Assembly (NCBI GenBank): GCA_002476905.1
Contig: DLND01000106.1
Location: forward strand, 1 to 55,363
Source: Flavobacteriales bacterium UBA7519
Lineage (GTDB): Bacteria > Bacteroidota > Bacteroidia > Flavobacteriales > Weeksellaceae
Direction: 5' to 3'
DNA length: 55,363 nt
This document shows, one piece after another, positions 35,095 to 43,051 of the stretch (the stretch's first letter is position 1; each line of letters begins with the position of its first letter). The notes under the pieces were generated by a model that saw only the letters and a program-made list of their open reading frames with translations, was not told the DNA's origin and did not search any database. The position numbers were made by a program, and so were the translations under genes.

Positions 35095-35946
35095 TTATTT
35101 TACATAGTCGTAAGAAACCGTTCCCGCAGATGAAGTTCCTAAAATCGGATAACCATCAGTATCATAAGAATAGCTGAAGTTTACGGTTGTGTTATCCGTA
35201 TTGGTTTTGATATTAGTTGTTTTACAGTTGTTTTTAGAGAAGCCATATAACGCATTATTTTCTAGATCGAACTGCGCGCTGACCAGCTTGAATGCCGTAG
35301 GCAATGTCCCTAAAGGATTCTTGTAGCTGTCATAATTGCCAAAGGTAATGTTTAGGATAATAGGCGTCTGTGTTATAGGTCCTGCTGCGTATCTCAAACT
35401 GTATTTAAAGTTGGAAACATTCGATCCAGAAAAACTATAATCTGTCTTTATAGTGTATCTGTCTGATGATGTTGCTTTATCTTTTACGTTGGTTGTTATA
35501 GATTTTACCTTATCGCCATCATAACTATAGGTGGTTGAAGAAGTAAAAGTCCCGCTTCCGGCAAACACAACATCACCTTCTGATTTTGTAAGCTTACCTC
35601 CTGAGTAAGTAAGAACCTGAGTGTTGGTAATTTCTTTTCCCGTATCATCGACTGATTTATACAAAATTTTTGTAATATCATCTCCTGTATAAGTTAACTG
35701 GTAAGAAAAGGAATTATCACTAGATGTCACGCTGGTCAGTTGGGCGCCCGTGTAATTATAAGTTGCCACTATTTTATCCCCGGCGTCATCTACAGTTGTT
35801 ACTGTTTTGATATTTTTAATCGTAGCATTAGTTCCTCCATTTGAACTGTAAGATACGCCCAGCAAATAATCTCCGTTGATATCCTGATTAGGACTACAAG
35901 ATGCAATAATAAATAGAACGAAGATGAGAAAACATATTTTTTTCAT
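35095..35946 (-). CDS. Hypothetical lipoprotein with YD-like repeats
   Basis: A 283-residue protein from ATG 35946. A lipoprotein signal is clear: KKICFLIFVLFIIASCSPN, with the lipidated cysteine near residue 18. The mature part has recurring Y-x-Y-x-G/D-x-x-L/V-x-S-x-x elements (TYNYTGAQLTSV, YSYDGDKVKSI, FSYSYDTDGYPI) like the beta-strand repeats of DUF4595/YD-type Bacteroidetes lipoproteins. It is probably anchored in the outer membrane or its periplasmic face. Function is unknown. Upstream extension of seven codons to an alternative start was not used. Confidence 0.7.
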   Translation of the reverse strand: MKKICFLIFVLFIIASCSPNQDINGDYLLGVSYSSNGGTNATIKNIKTVTTVDDAGDKIVATYNYTGAQLTSVTSSDNSFSYQLTYTGDDITKILYKSVDDTGKEITNTQVLTYSGGKLTKSEGDVVFAGSGTFTSSTTYSYDGDKVKSITTNVKDKATSSDRYTIKTDYSFSGSNVSNFKYSLRYAAGPITQTPIILNITFGNYDSYKNPLGTLPTAFKLVSAQFDLENNALYGFSKNNCKTTNIKTNTDNTTVNFSYSYDTDGYPILGTSSAGTVSYDYVK

Positions 35947-36001
35947 TGTTTGATTTTCTGTCTGCAAAGTTAATTTTTTAAATTTAATGGTAATTTTTTT
36001 C

Positions 36002-37000
36002 TTAGAATCGCTTATAATCTAAATTTTCCTTCAGGTTCTGATTTTTCAACCGACTGATTTCCTCAGAATAAATCTTGATTTGCTTATCGCTCAGATTACC
36101 ATTTCTTCTGTAGATATCAACTCTTCTTTTATACTCTGTATCAAAATAAGTGTTGAAGTTTTCGCATTTTTCCTGATTGCTCCAAAGATCATAATAATCA
36201 CACATATATCCTAGGAAGTCATTTAGTTCTTCTGTTGTTTTATCATCCGTATTTTTACTGAAAGCGGCTACAGAACAATAAACCGGCGTTTTGGCTTGAT
36301 GAGATTGCTGCAAAAATTCCCTATACCTGTCATCAATCAGTGCTTCAATCTGATTTTTGTTAAGATATAAATCCGCGCTGATATCTTTAATTTCTACAAA
36401 ATCACCCGTGTTTGAACCAGGATTGAATTTATAATTCGCAAAAACTACCAATTCACCTTTTCCCAAACCTGGCGAAATACCATATTGTTCCGACAAATAG
36501 AAAAGCGCTGGTTCAGAATAGTCAATATTATCATTCAGTTGTGCTACAAACAATTCTATTTCGGTTCCGTCTTTATCCTTTGCAATCCTTTTTTCCAGGT
36601 TTTTATAGGATTTATAATTGTAAAGCGAATCTGATGCTTTCTTAAAATACCTGACGGGCGATGCGGCGCTGAAAGTCCTGAATCCATTAGCCACAGCATA
36701 TTTTTCATTTTAAAGGATGCCGTCCATCCTGTAGATATTTTTCCTGTAACTATAATAAAAATTAATTGTGTTTCTGATTGATTCTTTTTTGGAATTAAAT
36801 CCGATAGAATAAACCGGAACAGTTTTATCTTTTGAATTAAATCTAACAGAGATTCCGCTTTCATTATCCGCATCACTTAAAAATATCATTTCTTTATCGT
36901 AATGGTATTTTTGGATTTGGGCGTGGCATAACGATGCTGTTGCTATAAAAAACAATACAGTTACTTTTCTTTTTTTAAAGTCTAAAATGAATTTTCGCAT
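36002..37000 (-). pseudogene. Secreted-protein gene interrupted by an in-frame TAA stop
   Basis: Two adjacent minus-strand frames, 37000-36710 and 36694-36002, are in the same phase and separated only by TAA at 36712-36710. Reading through gives about 330 residues continuous in character: a signal-like VTVLFFIATASLCHAQ near residue 13-28, YRMDGIL, the stop, then NEKYAVANGFRTFSAAS. The downstream part alone would have to start at GTG 36694, without a signal peptide. It is therefore probably one gene broken by a nonsense mutation, or a sequence error. The family is not recognised; the C-terminal third is rich in charged helices (YKRRVDIYRRNGNLSDKQ). Confidence 0.65.
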
Positions 37001-37013
37001 AAAGAATTATTCA

Positions 37014-37307
37014 TCACTTCAAAAAATCCAGTCTGTCAGGATTTTGTATGCAATTGAGAAAAAAGAGAACTAAAATTTCATCGGAATCAACTGTGAAATA
37101 TAATTTTACATTTCTATTTCCAATTAAAGCTTGGAATATATTTTCTGAAAACTTTTCGTAAATAACCAAACTTTGAGATACATTTTCTAGAACCGTTTCC
37201 AATTCGGAATATAAATCCTGAATTTCTTTCTCTGTCCATCTATAATAGAGAAATTCTGCAATCTCTATTAAAGATTCCTCTGCTTCTTTTGTGTATCTAA
37301 TTCGCAT
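37014..37307 (-). CDS. ParE/RelE-family toxin
   Basis: A 97-residue protein with the small RelE/ParE fold signature: MRIRYTKEAEESLIEIAEFL at the start, TVLENVSQSLVIYEKF in the middle and ALIGNRNVKLYFTVDSDEI followed by LVLFFLNCIQNPDRL at the end. The last segment is the conserved beta-strand pair. The gene overlaps the antitoxin gene by 40 bases, as is usual for type II systems. It could act on gyrase or mRNA; the class cannot be told by eye. Confidence 0.82.
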   Translation of the reverse strand: MRIRYTKEAEESLIEIAEFLYYRWTEKEIQDLYSELETVLENVSQSLVIYEKFSENIFQALIGNRNVKLYFTVDSDEILVLFFLNCIQNPDRLDFLK

Positions 37308-37513
37308 AGTTTTTGGAAGAACTTATCTTTCATCTCATTAGAATCGATGGTATTTTCTTGATTGGCTTTTTCTCGAATATTTTCAAGATAGATTTTCAAC
37401 TTATCTTCAGAAATTTCATCTTCTATAATTTCGATTTCTTTATATTTTTTCAGAAAATCTTTTACCAAAGAAAGTAAGTTCGGGTTTTCTGTCCTTATCG
37501 TTAAAGTATTCAT
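37268..37513 (-). CDS. Type II antitoxin partner of the ParE/RelE toxin
   Basis: An 81-residue acidic and helical protein from ATG 37513. The N-terminus MNTLTIRTENPNLLSLVKDF resembles the short Bacteroidetes antitoxin group that pairs with ParE/RelE toxins. The C-terminal half is very charged (NEMKDKFFQKLCELDTQKKQ) and suits toxin wrapping. It lies upstream of and overlaps the toxin gene, and 33 bases downstream of mfd. No DNA-binding domain is evident. Confidence 0.72.
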   Translation of the reverse strand: MNTLTIRTENPNLLSLVKDFLKKYKEIEIIEDEISEDKLKIYLENIREKANQENTIDSNEMKDKFFQKLCELDTQKKQRNL

Positions 37514-37546
37514 TTCTAAAATTTTTGTAATCAAATATAATCAATT

Positions 37547-40500
37547 TTAAGCCAAAATCCTATTCAGAACCAGGTTCACATCATCCACATTCTTCACGTT
37601 ATCTTTTCGCATCATCAGCTGGTTGTTCTTTTCTTTTAACGTTGCTTCTGCCGGATTTTGTGTGAGATACGCAATTATTTTCTTGAATTTCTCACTTTGA
37701 TAGAACTTATCTTGAGGATTCGCAGGGAAATATCCAAGGAAAACTTTATTTTTAACCACAAGCTTATCAAATCCAATTTCCGCCGCCAGCCATTTCAGCT
37801 CTACAGATTTCAGAAGGTTAATCGCTTCATCCGGAAGTGTTCCGAACCGGTCTATCAGTTCATTTTCAAATTGTTCCAGTTCCTTCGCACTCTGAATATC
37901 GGCTAATTTTTGATACAATGACAATCGCTCTTCCGTAGAACTCACATAATCATCGGGCAACATCAGCTCCAAATCCGTATCAATATTCACTTCTTTAGTA
38001 GATTTGAAAAGTTTGTTCCGGTCTTCCTCATTTTCGAAAAGATTCTCAAAATTCTCATCATCCTTCAGTTCTTCCAACGCTTCCTGCATCATCTTCTGGT
38101 ATGTCTCAAATCCCATTTCATTAATAAAACCACTTTGTTCAGCACCCAGCAAATCGCCTGCTCCTCGGATTTCCAGGTCTTTCATCGCAATCTGGAAACC
38201 ACTCCCGAGATCCGAAAACTGCTCAATTGCTTCGAGGCGTTTTCTAGCATCGGAAGTCATCATATCAAATGGTGGCGTTATCAGGTAACAGAATGCTTTT
38301 CTGTTGCTCCGCCCTACTCTTCCACGCATCTGGTGCAGGTCTGCCATTCCGAAACGCTGTGCATCATTGATGAAAATTGTGTTTGCATTCGGGACATCCA
38401 CGCCGGATTCTATGATAGTAGTAGAAACCAAAACATCATATTTCCCTTCCATGAAATCGAGGATATTCGTTTCCATTTGTTTCCCATCCATCTGTCCGTG
38501 ACCGGTAATAACTCTTGCATCCGGAACCAATCTTTGGATTAGTCCTGCAATATCTTTCAAGTTTTCGATTCTGTTGTTGATAAAATAAACCTGTCCATCG
38601 CGCTGTAATTCGTAGGAAACTGCATCCCGGATAATTTCTTCGCTGAAACCAATGATGCTGGTATCCACAGGTTGTCTGTTGGGTGGTGGCGTTTTAATAA
38701 CCGATAAATCTCGCGCAGCCATCAATGAGAATTGCAAAGTCCGCGGAATAGGAGTCGCTGTTAGAGTCAATGTATCAACATTCGTTTTAAGGGTTTTTAA
38801 TTTGTCCTTGACGGACACACCAAATTTATGTTCCTCGTCAATAATCAACAATCCTAAATCCTTGAATTGTATATCTTTACCAACCAACTGCTGCGTTCCG
38901 ATGACAATATCGATTTTGCCATTTTTGAGGCCTTCTTTGGTTTCCGATTTTTGTTTGGCTGTCCGGAATCTATTCAAGTAAGAAATATTAACCGGAAAAT
39001 CTTTCAAACGCTCTTTGAAACTTCTGTAATGTTGGAAAGCTAGAATCGTAGTTGGAACAAGAATCGCTACTTGTTTGCCGTCTGTCGCCGCTTTGAACGC
39101 GGCACGAATCGCAACTTCCGTTTTCCCGAATCCAACATCGCCACAGATCAAACGGTCCATTACGCCTTCATTTTCCATATCTTTTTTTACATCCAGCGTT
39201 GCTTTTTCTTGGTCTGGTGTATCTTCGTAAAGGAAGCTTGCTTCCAGTTCATTTTGCAGGTAAGAATCCGGCGAGTATTGGAATCCTTTAGCAGTTTTCC
39301 TTTCCGCATAAAGTTTTATCAGGTCGAAAGCGATTTGCTTAACTCTTGCTTTGGTTTTTTGTTTTAATGATTTCCAGGCTGGCGAACCGAGCTTGCTAAG
39401 AACAATTTCTTTTCCGTCTGGCCCGTTATATTTCGAAATTTTATGAAGTGAATGAATGCTGACGTACAGCAAATCGCCATTTTTGTAACTCAACTTAAAA
39501 CATTCCTGGATTTTTCCATCATTATTGACTTTAACCAATCCCATAAATTTTCCGATTCCGTGGTCAATATGAGCAATATAATCGCCAACTTTGAGAGACA
39601 TTAGATCCTTGAGTGTCAGCTGCTCCGATTTAGCAAATCCATCCTTGGATTTGTAGCGCTGGTAACGGTCGAAAATCTGATGATCGGTATAAATAAGAAT
39701 CTTGCTATCAGAATCCACGAAACCTTCGTGCAGTTCCGACTTGAAGCTTTTGAACGGAATCTCGTGCTGAAGTTCTTCAAAAATGGATTGTAATCTTTCT
39801 TTCTGTTTTTCTGATGAAAATGAAATCCAAGTGTCAAATCCTTGTCCTTGTTTTTCTTCCAAATCCTGAATCAGCAATTCGAAGTTTTTGTGAAAGCTCG
39901 GCTGCTGTGTTTGGTTGAGTTCAATTATCTGAGATTTTGGAAGGTTGAAATATTGCGAACTGAAATCTATGGTTTTGAACTTAATCAATTTATTCTGAAA
40001 TTCTGCATCAGAAATGAACAATTCGTCCGGAGATCTGTGCTTGATATCTTTACTAAGTGTTTCATACTTTTCCAAAGCTTTTTCGTGGAACTCCTTGATT
40101 TTTCTTGCAGACAGATAAAGGTTTTTTGAAACAATAAAACTGTCTTCTGGCAATAATTCAAAAAATGAAACCTTGTTTCCGGCCACCGAAAAATTCATGT
40201 TGGAGACCAACTGAAATTCATCTATTTTGTCCAGAGACAGTTGAGATTCTATATCAAAAGCCCTGATGTTTTCTACTTCGTTACCGAAAAATGTGATTCG
40301 GAAAGGCTTTTCATTAGAAAAAGAAAAAACATCCACAATTCCGCCACGTACAGAAAATTCTCCCGGTTCGGAAACAAAATCGGTTTGGTTGAATTGGTAA
40401 TGATTCAGCAGCTCATCCACAAAATCAAAATCCAGCTGATCTCCCACTTTTATGTGATGCGAAATGGCTTTGAAATCTTCCTTTTTCAACACTTTTTCGG

Positions 40501-40894
40501 ACATTGCACCGATAAAGGCAACAATCACTTTCGGAGATTTTGCTGAGTTCAGTTTATTGATAACTTCGGTTCTCAGAACAAGATTTGCGTTTTGGGTTTT
40601 CTCGATCTGATAAGGTTCCAAATGAGTCGCTGGAAAATAAAGAATGTTATCTTTTCCTAGCAAATCTTCCATTTCCGCATTGATGTAAAGTGCATCTTCC
40701 TTATCATCCGTGAGATAAAGTATGGTTTTATTCTGCGTTAGGAACAGTTCTGCCGCCAAAATTGAAACGGCTGAACCGGCACTTCCTTTGACTGAAATAT
40801 GCTGTTTGGTACTTATCTGAGAAAAAATCTCGCTCCCGAACTGCTTCTGAAGCAAATCCGGCAAAAGATTCTGGTTGATTTTTTTTAATTCCAT
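37547..40894 (-). CDS. mfd: Transcription-repair coupling factor
   Basis: A 1115-residue protein from ATG 40894; a TTG four codons upstream is not needed. The N-terminal UvrB-homology region is followed by the RNA polymerase interaction domain (LKVGDYIAHIDHGIGKFMGL near residue 440-460). The SF2 translocase begins near residue 560: Walker A GDVGFGKTEVA about 582-592, DEEHKFG box, TATPIPRTLQ, and motif VI HQMRGRVGRS. The C-terminal domain follows to the end. Mfd removes stalled RNA polymerase at lesions and recruits UvrA. Confidence 0.96.
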   Translation of the reverse strand: MELKKINQNLLPDLLQKQFGSEIFSQISTKQHISVKGSAGSAVSILAAELFLTQNKTILYLTDDKEDALYINAEMEDLLGKDNILYFPATHLEPYQIEKTQNANLVLRTEVINKLNSAKSPKVIVAFIGAMSEKVLKKEDFKAISHHIKVGDQLDFDFVDELLNHYQFNQTDFVSEPGEFSVRGGIVDVFSFSNEKPFRITFFGNEVENIRAFDIESQLSLDKIDEFQLVSNMNFSVAGNKVSFFELLPEDSFIVSKNLYLSARKIKEFHEKALEKYETLSKDIKHRSPDELFISDAEFQNKLIKFKTIDFSSQYFNLPKSQIIELNQTQQPSFHKNFELLIQDLEEKQGQGFDTWISFSSEKQKERLQSIFEELQHEIPFKSFKSELHEGFVDSDSKILIYTDHQIFDRYQRYKSKDGFAKSEQLTLKDLMSLKVGDYIAHIDHGIGKFMGLVKVNNDGKIQECFKLSYKNGDLLYVSIHSLHKISKYNGPDGKEIVLSKLGSPAWKSLKQKTKARVKQIAFDLIKLYAERKTAKGFQYSPDSYLQNELEASFLYEDTPDQEKATLDVKKDMENEGVMDRLICGDVGFGKTEVAIRAAFKAATDGKQVAILVPTTILAFQHYRSFKERLKDFPVNISYLNRFRTAKQKSETKEGLKNGKIDIVIGTQQLVGKDIQFKDLGLLIIDEEHKFGVSVKDKLKTLKTNVDTLTLTATPIPRTLQFSLMAARDLSVIKTPPPNRQPVDTSIIGFSEEIIRDAVSYELQRDGQVYFINNRIENLKDIAGLIQRLVPDARVITGHGQMDGKQMETNILDFMEGKYDVLVSTTIIESGVDVPNANTIFINDAQRFGMADLHQMRGRVGRSNRKAFCYLITPPFDMMTSDARKRLEAIEQFSDLGSGFQIAMKDLEIRGAGDLLGAEQSGFINEMGFETYQKMMQEALEELKDDENFENLFENEEDRNKLFKSTKEVNIDTDLELMLPDDYVSSTEERLSLYQKLADIQSAKELEQFENELIDRFGTLPDEAINLLKSVELKWLAAEIGFDKLVVKNKVFLGYFPANPQDKFYQSEKFKKIIAYLTQNPAEATLKEKNNQLMMRKDNVKNVDDVNLVLNRILA

Positions 40895-40996
40895 TTTAAT
40901 CTTCAATACCCTTTCGGGAGAAAAACAACAATCATTTCTCGTGCCTTTGTTCAGATGGCGCTTAGAAATTATTTAATATGTAAACGCAAAAAGCGA

Positions 40997-41015
40997 TTCC
41001 GAGAAATTTTCGGAA
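40997..41015. other. Hairpin in the mfd leader region
   Basis: TTCCGA, a seven-base loop, then TCGGAA forms a perfect six-pair stem between the mfd start and its probable promoter. T-rich sequence follows on the plus strand and TCGCTTTTTGCG on the minus strand. It could be a terminator or a leader structure. Confidence 0.3.
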
Positions 41016-41031
41016 CCGTTATTTTGTTTTA

Positions 41032-41039
41032 CAAATATA
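41032..41039 (-). promoter_or_regulatory. -7 promoter element for mfd
   Basis: CAAATATA on the plus strand is TATATTTG on the minus strand, a perfect -7 match about 138 bases upstream of the mfd ATG. The rest of the 197-base gap to the 41092 gene is AT-rich and holds the hairpin at 40997-41015. Confidence 0.4.
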
Positions 41040-41091
41040 CGATTTTTAAAAAAATTTAGTTTTAACTTTACATTCCTTAAACTATGAACAT

Positions 41092-41469
41092 TTGAAATTC
41101 AGTTTCAAAATATTATCCGCTATAGTATTGCTTTCGGTTCTCATTCTCCAGTGCAAAGAGGATGATGCGCAGATTTTCCGCGCATATGTGGAAGGAAAAA
41201 TAAGCTATTCTGACGCCAAGTTTCTGGAAGACCCGATACACCTCGTAAAAGAGAAAAAAATAATTGCGGAAACGCTACCCAAGGAGAGCGGAAGCTTTGT
41301 TCTTGCGGGCCCTTATGATAAAGGCACGTACAGACTTGAGCTAAAAAATTATAAAATCAAATCATTTTCTACAGATACCAAAGGCTGTAAGATATCCGCT
41401 GACTCGCTTAGCATAGAAATCCCGGGTGGAGAAACGTATGTTATCTTTAATGATATTGTTCTGAAATGA
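41092..41469 (+). CDS. Small exported protein, possible lipoprotein, TTG start
   Basis: A 125-residue protein. The hydrophobic N-terminus FKILSAIVLLSVLILQCKED has a cysteine at the expected lipobox place, although Q before C is unusual. No ATG is in frame upstream, so TTG 41092 is the likely start. The mature part has a GTYRLELKNYKIKSFSTD segment suggestive of a small beta sandwich. The stop overlaps the next ATG (ATGA), so it is coupled to the outer-membrane protein gene. Confidence 0.55.
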   Translation: MKFSFKILSAIVLLSVLILQCKEDDAQIFRAYVEGKISYSDAKFLEDPIHLVKEKKIIAETLPKESGSFVLAGPYDKGTYRLELKNYKIKSFSTDTKGCKISADSLSIEIPGGETYVIFNDIVLK

Positions 41470-42083
41470 AAAAAATTTTACTCCTCACATTTTCGGCAAT
41501 ATCCTTTCTGAACATTGATGCTCAGAGAAGAAAAAAGCAGGATTGGACAGAGAATGTCAGGTTTTCCATTGACCCTAACGTGAAGGTGATGAAGGCGCTC
41601 GGCAACAATTTTCTGAATGAGACCTTTGACTATTTTTACGGTTTTGGTGTAGGAGGTAACGTCAACATTTACAAAAATTTTGGTCTCGGAATCGAGTACA
41701 CTTATTTTCTAGCGAATGTCAAGGAGCGCGATAAATTCGGTTACCTGGGCGCTCCTTCTCTTAATAATTTTGATGCTTACCTCTTTCATCAGGATAAGTT
41801 CAGCGAAGAATTTTTCATAGAGGAGCTCATTGGTTACAGCACATACAGGATGAAGAGTCCTTTTCTGGACAATTCCGGAGATTTCTCTGAAGGCAATGGT
41901 GGACTTAATTTCGGATTGAAGGCTATTTATACGATTGACAACGAAGGCTTTCAGCAAGTCGTCTTTGGCCCGCGCCTAAACTTTTATAATGCCAGAATCG
42001 GCAATCAGAATCCTGACATCGAACAATATTATTCCAAGGCAATCCTTCTGAACTTCAGCCTTGCTTACCGATATAATTTTTAA
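41466..42083 (+). CDS. Outer-membrane beta-barrel-like protein
   Basis: A 205-residue protein with a signal peptide (KKILLLTFSAISFLNIDAQ) followed by basic RRKKQDW. Alternating aromatic strands such as FYGFGVGGNVNIYKNFGLGI followed by EYTYFLANV, and GGLNFGLKAIYTI, are typical of small porin-like barrels. It ends with SLAYRYNF, with the C-terminal phenylalanine expected for BAM-mediated insertion. The function is unknown. Confidence 0.72.
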   Translation: MKKILLLTFSAISFLNIDAQRRKKQDWTENVRFSIDPNVKVMKALGNNFLNETFDYFYGFGVGGNVNIYKNFGLGIEYTYFLANVKERDKFGYLGAPSLNNFDAYLFHQDKFSEEFFIEELIGYSTYRMKSPFLDNSGDFSEGNGGLNFGLKAIYTIDNEGFQQVVFGPRLNFYNARIGNQNPDIEQYYSKAILLNFSLAYRYNF

Positions 42084-42198
42084 TAGGTTTCTTATCATAA
42101 AGATTGTAGGCAGCTTTGATTTTTTTTAAGGCTATTTTAAGTTGTTATAATTTGTGGTTAAAGTTTTTCTGTTTTTCTTTTCGAATCAAATTTTGATT

Positions 42199-42206
42199 TA
42201 AATTTG
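42199..42206 (+). promoter_or_regulatory. -7 promoter element for the repeat-protein gene
   Basis: TAAATTTG followed by C lies 31 bases before ATG 42238. It matches the Bacteroidetes consensus and is well placed for a short leader. A T-rich stretch lies near -33. Confidence 0.5.
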
Positions 42207-42237
42207 CTTCAATAATTAACCAACACAATATTCTACA

Positions 42238-42498
42238 ATGAAAAATTTATTAGCAGCCATTCTGCTTACATTCGGGGTAGGTGCAGCAACAGCGCAGACC
42301 ACTGCTCCTGCAGCAAAAAAGCAAGTGACTAAGACCGAGAAAAAGGCAACAAAGACCGTAGAAGCACAGGCTGCGAAAGTTGCCAACACACCGGATGTCA
42401 AACTTAAAAAAGACGGTACACCGGATAAACGATACAAAGCCAATAAAATGCTTAAAAAAGACGGAACGCCGGACAAGCGTTATAAGGCCAACAAATAA
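42238..42498 (+). CDS. Small secreted Lys/Ala-rich protein with DGTPDKRYKANK repeats
   Basis: An 86-residue protein. A signal peptide (LLAAILLTFGVGAATAQ) ends near residue 20. The central 35 residues are Ala/Lys/Thr-rich, histone-tail-like in composition. Two copies of LKKDGTPDKRYKANK (residues 56-70 and 72-86) finish the protein. Similar repeat proteins occur widely in flavobacteria and have no assigned function, to my knowledge. It is strongly basic and probably periplasmic or surface-bound. A promoter precedes it and a hairpin terminator follows at 42558, so it is a monocistronic unit. Confidence 0.75.
   Translation: MKNLLAAILLTFGVGAATAQTTAPAAKKQVTKTEKKATKTVEAQAAKVANTPDVKLKKDGTPDKRYKANKMLKKDGTPDKRYKANK
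42403..42495 (+). repeat. Two tandem 45-base coding repeats
   Basis: 42403-42447 and 42451-42495 encode the identical 15-residue peptide LKKDGTPDKRYKANK, separated by one methionine codon. The DNA copies differ at several third positions (for example GGTACACCG versus GGAACGCCG), so the duplication is old and the peptide is under purifying selection. Confidence 0.9.
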
Positions 42499-42557
42499 AT
42501 TTCCTGATCTGTGAAGAAGAAAGGGACAATTTTATTTTTCATAACTTTTATTTTTTT

Positions 42558-42589
42558 AGACTTTACAAATTGTAAAGTCTTTTCTTTTT
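42558..42589 (+). terminator. Rho-independent terminator after the repeat-protein gene
   Basis: AGACTTTACA, loop AAT, TGTAAAGTCT forms a perfect ten-pair stem followed by TTTCTTTTT. Confidence 0.85.
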
Positions 42590-42638
42590 GGTTCATGATT
42601 TGATTATTCGTAAACATCAATCCAAAAAAAATATTATT

Positions 42639-42977
42639 ATGATACCAAAACCAATGCTGACACTCTCGCAAGTGATGGAAAAGCTGAGAGAAAAAGGAAT
42701 TACGGATGAAATAAGGATGACGGATGACAAAAAATTCGTTATTTCCGGAACTGAAAAATCCTATCGTGCCGAAGATCTAAAGATCATCAGAACGTATAGA
42801 TTCGAGGGAGCAAGTGACCCTGGAGATAATGTCGCTCTATATCTTGTGGAAGATTTATATGGAAACAAAGCTATGATTATCGATTCTTATGGTGCCGACA
42901 GTAATTATGATGGGCGTGAGTTTGATGAGTTTATCAAATCCTTGCCTACTGAAGAAAAAGAAGAGTATGATTTTTAG
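42639..42977 (+). CDS. Small conserved Bacteroidetes protein, often labelled phosphoribosylpyrophosphate synthetase-like
   Basis: A 112-residue protein from ATG 42639; an upstream ATG at 42588 overlaps the terminator tail and is unlikely. It contains LTLSQVMEKLREKGITDEI, YRFEGASDPGDNVALYLVED and a DSYGADSNYDG end. This arrangement matches a family of about 100-residue Bacteroidetes proteins that databases often name phosphoribosylpyrophosphate synthetase. It has none of the length or PRPP-binding motif of that enzyme, so the name is probably wrong. The function is unknown. Confidence 0.65.
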   Translation: MIPKPMLTLSQVMEKLREKGITDEIRMTDDKKFVISGTEKSYRAEDLKIIRTYRFEGASDPGDNVALYLVEDLYGNKAMIIDSYGADSNYDGREFDEFIKSLPTEEKEEYDF

Positions 42978-42998
42978 AATGACAACAAGACCAATAAT

Positions 42999-43033
42999 AA
43001 GCTCAAGATTTCTATAATCCTGAGCTTTTTTGT
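42999..43033. terminator. Bidirectional hairpin terminator
   Basis: AAGCTCAAGATT and AATCCTGAGCTT form an interrupted stem with T-run GCTTTTTTG on the plus side. It separates the small protein gene from the convergent AsmA-like gene. Confidence 0.7.
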
Positions 43034-43051
43034 TGCCTGAAAAACATCGTT

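Noticed and set aside
42403..42495. Short CRISPR-like or satellite repeat
   Set aside because: Only two units, in frame within a protein, with no spacers.
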